From: JAIOHN01 sp038258185
GTDB lineage: Bacteria; Chloroflexota; Anaerolineae; Aggregatilineales; Phototrophicaceae
DNA: 64,000 nt
Assembly: GCA_038258185.1 (NCBI GenBank)
Contig: JBBSQD010000004.1
Coordinates: 1 to 64,000 of the forward strand
Direction: 5' to 3'
Positions 26,244-33,969 of this stretch are shown piece after piece. Position 1 is the first letter of the stretch. Each line of letters begins with the position of its first letter. The notes below the pieces were generated by a model. The model saw only the letters and a program-made list of their open reading frames with translations, was not told the DNA's origin and ran no database searches. Position numbers and translations under genes: made by a program.

Positions 26244-27820
26244 CAGGAACTTCCCTTCGTTCCACCAGCGTAAATATTGAGTAAATATTCCTGAGCAAAG
26301 ATAAAGAAACAGAAGATTGGGATGAGTTGGAACAGACCGATGGCCGCAACCTGGTTCCAGTTCACGGGCGAAAGCTCACCAGTAAGCTGGCGGATGTAGA
26401 CGGGAAGAGTCGCCAAGCCTGTGCCGACACTATAGGTTGCGGGGATCAGGTAGGCATTCCAGCCGCCAATGAATGAGAAAATGCCCAGCGCCAGCAAGCC
26501 GGGACGTATCTGTGGCATGATGATTTCCCAGAATGTGCGCCAGCGTGAGGCACCATCAATTAATGCCGAGCGCTCCATGTCCCATGAAATGTTGTCGAAG
26601 AAGCCTTTCATCAGCCAGATACCTAGTGGCAACTCGAAGGCGATCATTACGAGCGCTATGCCACCTACCGTGTTGTAGCCAATAAAGTCACCGATGATGG
26701 GGATATTTCCGAGGTTTATCAGCACCAGGAAAATCGGGATAATCAGCGTGACTGCTGGAAATCCGTGCAGCACTAAAGTCATGGAGAGCAATGCACGTCG
26801 GGCAGGGAAGTGCATCCGTGAGAGGGCATAACCCGACATTGAACAGATGACCAGTGATGCGATCGTCATCGCGATGGCAATGGCGAAAGAATTGAACGTC
26901 ACTGTCCAGATATTGGTTGTGGGGCCACCCACGCTGGTGCCGGTTAGAAAGCTCCAGTTATCCAGTGTCCAACCGCCAAAATTGCCATCGATATCCACAG
27001 GCAACAGGCCGATGGTGCGGGTGGAGAATGTCGCGGTGATGAGCCAGAGATAACCGACAATCAGCGGTAGCAGGGAAATGCCCAATATGAGGTAAGGGAC
27101 CCACTTTGCCGGGATGATGAGCGCCACGAAGGCGATAATCAGTGCTGCCAGGATGCCACGTGTCAGTGATGCCGTATCGATCTGACTGGCAAGTTGAATG
27201 CGCGTATTGAGCTGTATTTCTTCACCATCGCGTGTAATGCGGAAGCGAAAAGCATCATCTAATTCTGCCTGTGCGATTCGGGTAGTCAGATCGCCGACTG
27301 TAACCGGGTCGCGGCGTAAAGCGGTGATGATATCACCGGGCAGAAGCCCAGCCTCTTCAGCACTGGTACCGGGTTCTATGGCGGTAATTTCGATACCCGC
27401 TTCGGTCTGTTGCATGCTAAAGCCCAAAGTGGGTGCTTGTCGGAAAACGCCGCTTTCGGTGACATATTGATAGCCGATCAGGACGCCATAGCCAATGGCC
27501 GCGACCAGCAAAGCGCTGATGAGCGCACCCAGGAAATTTTGTTGCCGGTGACGCCGAGCGGCTATCCCGCCACTCATGTAAACGGCAAATGGCAAAACTC
27601 CTGTCAGGAGGGTAGCCACCGCGCCTGTGAAATCCTCCTGGACATTGAGCGACTTCATCAGCGGCTGGATGATAAATGTGAGTAGGGCAATCACCCCAAG
27701 CATAATCACACTTACAATGACGACCAACCTTAATCCGTGGAGAATGTCATTCAGCAGCGAATAAGGGGTTGCTTGTTGGGATTCGGTTGCTGTGGAGGGT
27801 GTAATCGTTTTAGTTGTCAT
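26243..27820 (-). CDS. MalG-like sugar ABC permease with an N-terminal membrane module containing a PDZ domain
   Basis: 525 aa, nearly twice the usual MalG length. Residues ~30-120 hold three hydrophobic helices. Residues ~131-210 form a PDZ domain: TLGFSMQQTEAGIEITAIEPGTSAEEAGLLPGDIITAL matches the PDZ carboxylate loop, core strands and the A-x-x-A-G-L-x-x-G-D signature. Two more helices follow (~222-262), then a MalG-type periplasmic loop and the permease core with SGYALSRMHFPARR and coupling motif ALIDGASRWRTFWEIIMPQIRPG. The whole reads through without stops and ends normally (AGGTKGSS). It overlaps the ATPase gene by 1 nt and abuts the MalF-like gene. PDZ domains bind C-termini or partners in proteases and secretion systems; their role in an importer is unknown. 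Confidence 0.92.
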   Translation of the reverse strand: MTTKTITPSTATESQQATPYSLLNDILHGLRLVVIVSVIMLGVIALLTFIIQPLMKSLNVQEDFTGAVATLLTGVLPFAVYMSGGIAARRHRQQNFLGALISALLVAAIGYGVLIGYQYVTESGVFRQAPTLGFSMQQTEAGIEITAIEPGTSAEEAGLLPGDIITALRRDPVTVGDLTTRIAQAELDDAFRFRITRDGEEIQLNTRIQLASQIDTASLTRGILAALIIAFVALIIPAKWVPYLILGISLLPLIVGYLWLITATFSTRTIGLLPVDIDGNFGGWTLDNWSFLTGTSVGGPTTNIWTVTFNSFAIAIAMTIASLVICSMSGYALSRMHFPARRALLSMTLVLHGFPAVTLIIPIFLVLINLGNIPIIGDFIGYNTVGGIALVMIAFELPLGIWLMKGFFDNISWDMERSALIDGASRWRTFWEIIMPQIRPGLLALGIFSFIGGWNAYLIPATYSVGTGLATLPVYIRQLTGELSPVNWNQVAAIGLFQLIPIFCFFIFAQEYLLNIYAGGTKGSS

Positions 27821-28815
27821 TAAAGAACCTCAATTTTGGGTTCTGCCACAAGATCCTGAAAGCGGAAAACACGCATATAGATGATGGCCAGAACCACGCC
27901 AATCACCACCAGAACCACAGCAAAGGCCGAGCCGTAACCCCACTGCGCATTACCAAAATAATTGGAAAGTGCGCGATGATAGGCTGTAAGTGCCCATACT
28001 TCTGTTTCATAGAGGCCGGGGCCACCATTAGTCAGCAGCAGGATTTGTTCGAATGAGGTCAGGAGTGACAGGGTTTGATAGGTCACTACAAAGAGAAGCG
28101 GCCAGCGCAGTATCGGCAGGATGATATAACGCACTCGCTGCATCAGCGTTGAGCCATCCACCAATGAGGCATTGAGAATGTCTTTTGGAATCGCTTCGAT
28201 GGCTGAGGTGAAGATAATCATGCCAAACGATAAGCCAATAAAGCCGTTAACTATAATCACAAATGTCCACGGGTTTTGCGAAGCATAACCGATAGAAGGT
28301 TGCCCCAGCCAGCCATTGACCTGATTAAGGATGCCAAAAGGGGGTTCCGCAATGATGCGCCGCCACATCAGAACATAGACTGATGCTGTCGTAATGCGTG
28401 GCAAAATCCACAAAGCGCGGAAGATAAAACCCGCACGGCGGTCGATATGCGCGGTAATCAACGCTACCCCTAAGCCTGCGCCGATATTGAATATCGTCAG
28501 TGTCATGAGGACATAGAAAACGGTGTTGAAAAAAATCTTTGCTGCAAAATTGTCACTCAGCAACGTGTAATAATTCGCCAGACCGACAAAGTTCATCTGG
28601 GTGATGTCGGAGGTGAAATTGGACGTGGATAAATCCGTCATGCTGAGATAAATCACCATCAATGCGGGGATGATGAAAAACATGATAATCAAAAAAATAG
28701 CGGGTGCCATAAAGCCATAGGCTACAAGGTTCGCCCGGAAAGTTCGTCCACGGTTGCGTGGTATGTCCGCCTCTGCCATAGGCAGAGTGCTGCTTGCTTT
28801 ATTTTCTGCTGCCAT
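27820..28815 (-). CDS. CUT1 sugar ABC permease, MalF/UgpA-like
   Basis: 331 aa from ATG 28815. An upstream in-frame GTG at 28872 would start inside the intergenic hairpin and is not chosen. ACAGG lies 8 nt before ATG 28815. First helix NLVAYGFMAPAIFLIIMFFII. Coupling-loop region EAIPKDILNASLVDGSTLMQRVRYIILPIL, in which the usual EAA is replaced by NAS. Late motif ILLLTNGGPGLYETEVW is the MalF signature. It forms the channel with the PDZ-bearing permease; the start codon of that gene abuts this stop. Confidence 0.92.
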   Translation of the reverse strand: MAAENKASSTLPMAEADIPRNRGRTFRANLVAYGFMAPAIFLIIMFFIIPALMVIYLSMTDLSTSNFTSDITQMNFVGLANYYTLLSDNFAAKIFFNTVFYVLMTLTIFNIGAGLGVALITAHIDRRAGFIFRALWILPRITTASVYVLMWRRIIAEPPFGILNQVNGWLGQPSIGYASQNPWTFVIIVNGFIGLSFGMIIFTSAIEAIPKDILNASLVDGSTLMQRVRYIILPILRWPLLFVVTYQTLSLLTSFEQILLLTNGGPGLYETEVWALTAYHRALSNYFGNAQWGYGSAFAVVLVVIGVVLAIIYMRVFRFQDLVAEPKIEVL

Positions 28816-28845
28816 GTGCCAACCTGTCCATTCAAGTTTATAAAA

Positions 28846-28875
28846 GACGTGAGGCGCATTGATGCGCCCCACGTC
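28846..28875 (-). terminator. Hairpin between binding-protein and permease genes (- strand)
   Basis: GACGTG-a-GGCGCAT (28846-28859) pairs with ATGCGCC-c-CACGTC (28862-28875): 13 pairs, one A/C mismatch, 2-nt gap at the tip. It lies between the stop of the binding-protein gene (28896) and the permease ATG (28815). Same position and style as the hairpins at 11761, 17057, 1905 and 38628. Confidence 0.65.
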
Positions 28876-28895
28876 GAATGGGATTGATATTTAAT

Positions 28896-30239
28896 TTAGC
28901 GGATAGTGATCTGGTCGCTGAGTTCGTTCTGGAGTTGACTGACGGCCAGCTCAACTGCTTCTTCGGGGGTGGCTTCGCCGGTTTCGGCTGCCTGAATGGC
29001 TAACCACCAGGCATTTGACCAGGCATTCCAACCGGGATCGTTGGGGATATTGGTCGTGTAGTCCAGCATATAGTGCGCCTGGCTGATGGCCTGATTCCCG
29101 GCGTAGTCAGCGTTTTCAAGCTGCGCATTGAGGATACCCAGGTGGAAGCTGTCAATCGCATGGCGGTTATTGGCTTCTGGTGTAGTGACAGCAGCAATCA
29201 GCGCCATAGCCACATCCGGGTTGTCACTGGCGCTGCTGACCATATAAGACAGCGGGTGAGTCAGGGTGACCGGACCCACGTCGGCATTCATTGCCGGGAA
29301 CAGGATTAAACCCATGTTCTCCAGCAGGTAGTCATTACCGCCTTGTTCGGCAGCGTAATTGATGGCCCAGTTGGCCCAATTCCAGGTGCCGCCCTGGAAG
29401 AAAAGCACTGATTCGGTGCTGGCAATATTTTCATTGACGACATTGCCATCCAGACCGATCATGTCGGGCCGGGTAATGCCCAGTTCCGGGAAGCTGGCGA
29501 TCAGTTGCAGCGCTGCGAGCGCGGCATCACGATCAAAGACCAGTTCACCATCATCGGTTAAAACTTCACCACCCTGGCCATAGTACCAAATCAGCCAGTC
29601 GGGGCCATTGCCGGTACGATGCCAGAAGCCATTGCCTGCTTCGACAACACCTTCATCAACAGCTTCTTGTGCGGTTGCAATCAAGTCGGCAAATGTGAAT
29701 TCACCCGCTGCAACGCGTTCTGGAAGGGAATCGATTTCTTCCTGTGACCAGCCCAGATCGCTGATCAGCAACTTGGAGAAGAAAATAGGACGGGCTTCAG
29801 CATCCTGAGGAACACCCCAGAGCTGGCCGTCGTATTTCTGTGATTCCCATAGCGTGGGGACGATGTCCTCAAATGCGGCATGAGCGGCAATCTGCTCATC
29901 CAGCGGTATGATATAGCCTGCGGGAGCCCAGGCGCCGATATCCTCATGACCAGACAGGATAATGTCCGGTGCTTCACCTGCTTCTGATGCGAGGACAAAT
30001 TCGTTTTTGTATTCGCCCCAATCTTTGTCATCCTGAATGATGGTGAGGTCGATTTGCATGCCGAGTTCTTCTTCGACCTGCGTCTCGATTTCGGCGAAGT
30101 TGTCACAGCGCCAACCTTCACCACCATTGACATTTGCTTTACAGCGAACTGTTACGGGAACTGCATCCTGAGCGGATACACCAACTGCGAAGATCACAAA
30201 CGCAGAAAGGATAAAAAATGACACAAAACGATTTTTCAT
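28896..30239 (-). CDS. Sugar ABC transporter solute-binding protein (CUT1)
   Basis: 447-aa secreted binding protein. Sec signal MKNRFVSFFILSAFVIFAVGVSA with likely cleavage before QDAVP; no lipobox. Family features include VLASEAGEAPDIILSGHEDIGAW, the hinge region FFQGGTWNWANWAIN, and a C-terminal helix TPEEAVELAVSQLQNEL. GGAG lies 7 nt upstream of the ATG. First gene of a four-gene importer operon running left to 25161. The ligand is unknown; position beside the arabinan genes suggests a plant-derived sugar, but its promoter carries a different palindrome from the LacI sites. Confidence 0.92.
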   Translation of the reverse strand: MKNRFVSFFILSAFVIFAVGVSAQDAVPVTVRCKANVNGGEGWRCDNFAEIETQVEEELGMQIDLTIIQDDKDWGEYKNEFVLASEAGEAPDIILSGHEDIGAWAPAGYIIPLDEQIAAHAAFEDIVPTLWESQKYDGQLWGVPQDAEARPIFFSKLLISDLGWSQEEIDSLPERVAAGEFTFADLIATAQEAVDEGVVEAGNGFWHRTGNGPDWLIWYYGQGGEVLTDDGELVFDRDAALAALQLIASFPELGITRPDMIGLDGNVVNENIASTESVLFFQGGTWNWANWAINYAAEQGGNDYLLENMGLILFPAMNADVGPVTLTHPLSYMVSSASDNPDVAMALIAAVTTPEANNRHAIDSFHLGILNAQLENADYAGNQAISQAHYMLDYTTNIPNDPGWNAWSNAWWLAIQAAETGEATPEEAVELAVSQLQNELSDQITIR

Positions 30240-30318
30240 TGCTTTTCTCCATAAATTAAAGAAAGGTGCAAGGGAGCGGAATAGGCTGTAAGTTACCTTG
30301 CGTAATTTAAGTAATGAT

Positions 30319-30332
30319 TAAGTTCTAACTTA
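30319..30332. promoter_or_regulatory. Putative operator of the importer operon 30239-25161
   Basis: TAAGTTCTAACTTA, perfect 6-bp arms with a 2-nt centre. A further half-site GTAAGTTA occurs at 30288-30295, 31 bp away, in a direct relation to one arm. It directly follows the -10 element and covers the predicted start of transcription. The regulator is unknown. Confidence 0.5.
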
Positions 30333-30333
30333 C

Positions 30334-30362
30334 ATTATTTTAAGAAATAGCCAAGCTGTCAA
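30334..30362 (-). promoter_or_regulatory. Sigma-70-like promoter of the importer operon
   Basis: On the - strand, perfect -35 TTGACA (30362-30357), 17-bp spacer, -10 AATAAT (30339-30334, 5 of 6). The leader to the binding-protein ATG is about 85 nt. Confidence 0.65.
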
Positions 30363-30490
30363 CCCTTTCGTTTTTCGAAGCCAAATTTGCTGGCCTGTTT
30401 CGCATCTTTTAATTCGATGGTATTCTCCCTAGTCTAACGTGAAAATTTGATTTGGCGATTATTGCCACCGAAATGCTATGGAGCAGAAGC

Positions 30491-31642
30491 ATGATCGAAA
30501 TCCGTTCACCTCATTTGACTGGTGCCGAAGTTTCCTGGTTTGCGCCCATTTGCAGTGATGATTATGAATTTTTGGGTGTGCCGGACAATAATCTGAAAAG
30601 CAGTTTTGCGCACACCTCTAATATTTTGCTGACGGCGGATCAATTGGGGTATCGCAATATTTTGTGCCCTTCATCATATCAGGTGGGGCAGGACTCACTG
30701 ACTTTTGCTTCGGCTGTCGCGCCGCAAACCCAGAATATCAATCTGTTGGTTGCAGTACGTTGTGGTGAAATTCATCCCCCGATGCTGGCGCGTACAATTG
30801 CCACGCTGGATCACATCCTTCAGGGACGCCTTACGGTGAATATCATCTCGTCTGATTTGCCGGGTGAGACTCTTGACTCCAAGAGTCGCTATCACCGCTC
30901 ACGCGAAGTGATCGAAATTTTGAAGCAAGCCTGGACACAGGATCACATTGATTTCAAAGGCGAGTTTTATAACCTGCAACTGAGTACGACTGATCCTGTG
31001 AAACCGTATCAGCAAAATGGTGGCCCTCTGCTGTATTTTGGTGGCTATTCACCGGATGGTAAGGATTTGTGCGCCGAGCATTGTGATGTTTATCTGATGT
31101 GGCCGGATACTGAGGAAAATTTACAGGGTCACATGGAAGACCTGACGGCACGATCCGCAAAATATGGTCGTAAGCTCGACTATGGGTTGCGTGTCCATAT
31201 GATTGTGCGCGAAACAGAGTCGGAAGCACGGGCGGCTGCAGATCGGCTGGTTTCCAAACTGGATGATGAATTTGGTGCGGAAATTCGCAACCGGGCGCAG
31301 GATGCAAAAACTTTGGGCGTGGCGCTCCAGGCGGAAGCGCGTGAGAAGGCCGACAGCGAAGGTTACGCAGAACCGCATCTGTGGACAGGGATTGGTCGTG
31401 CGCGGTCGGGTTGTGGTGCGGCGCTGGTCGGTGACCCTGATCAGATTCTGGCGAAAATCCGGCGCTATATGGACATGGGGATTCGCTCGTTTATCTTCTC
31501 GGGTTATCCGCATCTGGATGAATGCAAGCTGTTTGCCGAGTATGTGTTACCGCAGTTGGAAACGATTTCTCTGCCACAGGAACTTGGACGCATCCCAACT
31601 CAAGCACCGTTAACGCCACTGGCTGCTGGTGACCGCCATTAG
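30491..31642 (+). CDS. LLM-class flavin-dependent monooxygenase (alkanesulfonate monooxygenase-like)
   Basis: 383 aa from ATG 30491, chosen because GGAG lies 7 nt upstream; the frame is open to TTG 30452. TIM-barrel luciferase-like protein of the SsuD/sulfonate branch, using reduced FMN. Visible features are WFAPICSDDYEFLG at the start, ILLTADQLGYRNILCPSSYQVGQDSLTFASAVA, LAVRCGEIHPPMLARTIATLDHILQGRLTVNIISSDLPGE split over the barrel, and GPLLYFGGYSPDG. The C-terminal GDPDQILAKIRRYMDMGIRSFIFSGYPHLDE is the SsuD-type active-site end. The substrate may be a sulfonate, but no sulfonate transporter or flavin reductase is nearby. The gene is divergent from the importer operon. Confidence 0.85.
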   Translation: MIEIRSPHLTGAEVSWFAPICSDDYEFLGVPDNNLKSSFAHTSNILLTADQLGYRNILCPSSYQVGQDSLTFASAVAPQTQNINLLVAVRCGEIHPPMLARTIATLDHILQGRLTVNIISSDLPGETLDSKSRYHRSREVIEILKQAWTQDHIDFKGEFYNLQLSTTDPVKPYQQNGGPLLYFGGYSPDGKDLCAEHCDVYLMWPDTEENLQGHMEDLTARSAKYGRKLDYGLRVHMIVRETESEARAAADRLVSKLDDEFGAEIRNRAQDAKTLGVALQAEAREKADSEGYAEPHLWTGIGRARSGCGAALVGDPDQILAKIRRYMDMGIRSFIFSGYPHLDECKLFAEYVLPQLETISLPQELGRIPTQAPLTPLAAGDRH

Positions 31643-31696
31643 CTCTTACTGGACTGTTTAGAGTAGACATTTTTACTTAAATTGAAAGTTTAGTTC

Positions 31697-33232
31697 GTGA
31701 CACAATTATTGTTAGGCATTGATGTCGGTACGACAGCCGCCAAGGCGGCACTGTTCACACCGGATGGACAATTGCAGAGTGTGGGTGATAGTGAATATTC
31801 GGTGAGCCATGTGCGTCCGGGCTGGGTGGAGCAAAACCCGGAAGATTGGTGGCAGGCGGTTTGCAGCGCGATCCGACAGGCGCTCGCCCAGGTTCCAAAC
31901 GGCGCTGAACGGGTCGCCGGTATCGCTGTGAGCGCTCAGGCGCCTACTCTCATTGCGCTCGATCGCTCTGGTAGGCCCTTGCGTCCCGCGCTCATCTGGA
32001 TGGATCGCCGTGCTGAGGGTGAAGTGGGCGAACTCAATGCAATCTTCGGAGCGGACAACATTTTTCGGATTACCGGAAATCGCACCGATGCTTTTTATGT
32101 GGCAGCGAAACTCCGCTGGCTAAAAAACCACGAGCCGGAAATTCTGAAGCAAACTCATATGTTTGTTCAGATTAATGGCTATATCAACTATCGTTTGACC
32201 CATACATTCACGCTTGATCCGGTTCATGCTACGCTGTTGCAATTGCGAAATTATCAGACGGACGAATGGCATGATGATCTGTGTGTGGCTTGCGGTGTTG
32301 AGCCTGCTCAATTCCCTGATATTTATCCGGGCTCGACCATTCAGGGTGAGGTCACAGCCGAAGCGGCGGAAGCAACTGGCTTACGCCCTGGAATACCTGT
32401 GATGGTCGGTACGGTGGATGGCTCGGCGGCGGCAGTCGAGGCGGGGGTTATCCAGCCCGGAAGTGCGGCTGAAATGACCGGTACATCAACCGTGCTTCTC
32501 ATGCCCACTGACGGAAACGTTGTGGAGTCGGCATTTATCGCCATGCCGCATGCTATACCGGGTAAACATTTGCTTCTGGGTGCGATGGTGGCTTCTGGGG
32601 CGAGTTTACGCTGGTTTCGGGATGAATTCGCTCAGTTGGAAGTTGAGCAGGCTCGGCAGCAGAATATCAACGTTTTTGATCTTCTCACTGCTCCGGCAAA
32701 AGTAGTGAATGCCGGTAGCAACGGCGTGATTTTTCTACCGTATATGCTGGGGGAGCGCGCCCCTATCTGGAACACGAACGCGCGCGGGGTATTTTTTGGT
32801 TTGTCGCTGGCGACTTCAAAAGCGGATATGGTACGCGCTGTTCTGGAAGGTACGGCACTGGCGCTGCGTCATAATGTGGATGTGGCTCAATCGGCAGGTT
32901 TAATGTTAAATGAAATCCGGTCTGTCGGTGGCGGGACGCGCAGCGACTTGTGGAATCAGATTAAGGCGGATGTGCTGGGCATCCCGGTGAGGCTGCCACA
33001 AACGTCAGTAGGCGCTCCGTTTGGCGATGCCGTGCTGGTCGGCATGGGGCTTGGACTTTACACCGACGTCAATCAGTCGCTGCAAGAAATGGTGAAAATC
33101 AAAGCGGTCTACGAACCCAACCCACAGCAGCATGCCCGTTACAACGAGATTTATCCGATTTTCCGCAAACTCTATGAGCAGTTACGCGGTGTCTTTGATG
33201 ATGCCGCGCAGGTTTATCAGGGGTTTGAGTAA
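31697..33232 (+). CDS. xylB: FGGY carbohydrate kinase, xylulokinase-like
   Basis: 511 aa, GTG start at 31697. Two actin-like ATPase lobes: N-terminal LLGIDVGTTAAKAALF phosphate loop, the WVEQNPEDWW and ALIWMDRRA regions typical of xylulokinases, and C-terminal VGGGTRSDLWNQIKADVLGIPVRLP with catalytic-lobe glycine motif. It phosphorylates a ketopentose such as D-xylulose; related FGGY kinases accept L-ribulose, erythritol or others, so specificity is a family-level assignment. It overlaps the SDR gene by 1 nt. Together with araA it could process pentoses released by the arabinan genes, but a dedicated ribulokinase is not visible. Confidence 0.85.
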   Translation: MTQLLLGIDVGTTAAKAALFTPDGQLQSVGDSEYSVSHVRPGWVEQNPEDWWQAVCSAIRQALAQVPNGAERVAGIAVSAQAPTLIALDRSGRPLRPALIWMDRRAEGEVGELNAIFGADNIFRITGNRTDAFYVAAKLRWLKNHEPEILKQTHMFVQINGYINYRLTHTFTLDPVHATLLQLRNYQTDEWHDDLCVACGVEPAQFPDIYPGSTIQGEVTAEAAEATGLRPGIPVMVGTVDGSAAAVEAGVIQPGSAAEMTGTSTVLLMPTDGNVVESAFIAMPHAIPGKHLLLGAMVASGASLRWFRDEFAQLEVEQARQQNINVFDLLTAPAKVVNAGSNGVIFLPYMLGERAPIWNTNARGVFFGLSLATSKADMVRAVLEGTALALRHNVDVAQSAGLMLNEIRSVGGGTRSDLWNQIKADVLGIPVRLPQTSVGAPFGDAVLVGMGLGLYTDVNQSLQEMVKIKAVYEPNPQQHARYNEIYPIFRKLYEQLRGVFDDAAQVYQGFE

Positions 33233-33969
33233 TGCCACGCGTTGCGCTGGTCACCGGCGGTTCGCGGGGAATTGGTCGGGCGATCTGCTTCGCGCTTCAT
33301 GCCAAAGGATTTGCCGTAGCGGTACATTATGCGTCGAACAGCAGCGCGGCGGCAGAAGTCGTCATGCAGATTACGGAGCAGGGCGGCAAAGCCATGAGCT
33401 TACAGGCCGACTTGAGTCAGCCCAATGCGCCCGATCAGCTTGTTGAACAGGTCTATGCTGAATGGAACGGCGTGGATGTGCTTGTGAATAACGCCGGGAT
33501 TATGTCTGATGCCAGCGTTGAGCAGATGAGCGATGCTCTTTGGGAGGAAACGCTGGCGGTTAACCTGACGGCGGTGTTTCGTTGTACCCGTGCTTGTATC
33601 CCATATATGAAACAAGCAGGGTGGGGGCGCTTGATTAATGTGTCGTCTCAGGCCGCGTATACCGGCTCTGGCAATCATGCCCATTATGCCGCTACAAAAT
33701 CGGCGCTGTTAGGGTTTACGTTTTCGGTTGCCAAAGAACTTGCTCCAGCGGGCATTACCGCCAATATCGTCGTGCCGGGGCGTATCGAAACGGATATGCT
33801 GCTTGAGCGTTCAGCCGGACGTGAGGATGAATGGCGACGGCAAACCCCTATGGGACGTTTAGGGCGGCCTGAAGAAGTGGCCGCCGCGGTCGCATTTCTG
33901 GCTTCTGATGAGGCGAGTTATATTACTGGGGCTGCCTTACATGTGAATGGGGGACTGGTCATGGGTTAA
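33232..33969 (+). CDS. SDR-family reductase (FabG-like)
   Basis: 245 aa short-chain dehydrogenase. NAD(P)-binding TGGSRGIG, NNAGIM, catalytic Ser in INVSSQAAY and Tyr-Lys in HYAATKSA, and C-terminal ASYITGAALHVNGG. All hallmarks of 3-oxoacyl-ACP reductase-like SDRs are intact, but many members reduce sugars or polyols. Coupled to the kinase gene (1-nt overlap) it more likely acts on a polyol or keto-sugar than in fatty acid synthesis. Its last 33 bp overlap the 3' end of the opposite-strand glpD. Confidence 0.88.
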   Translation: MPRVALVTGGSRGIGRAICFALHAKGFAVAVHYASNSSAAAEVVMQITEQGGKAMSLQADLSQPNAPDQLVEQVYAEWNGVDVLVNNAGIMSDASVEQMSDALWEETLAVNLTAVFRCTRACIPYMKQAGWGRLINVSSQAAYTGSGNHAHYAATKSALLGFTFSVAKELAPAGITANIVVPGRIETDMLLERSAGREDEWRRQTPMGRLGRPEEVAAAVAFLASDEASYITGAALHVNGGLVMG

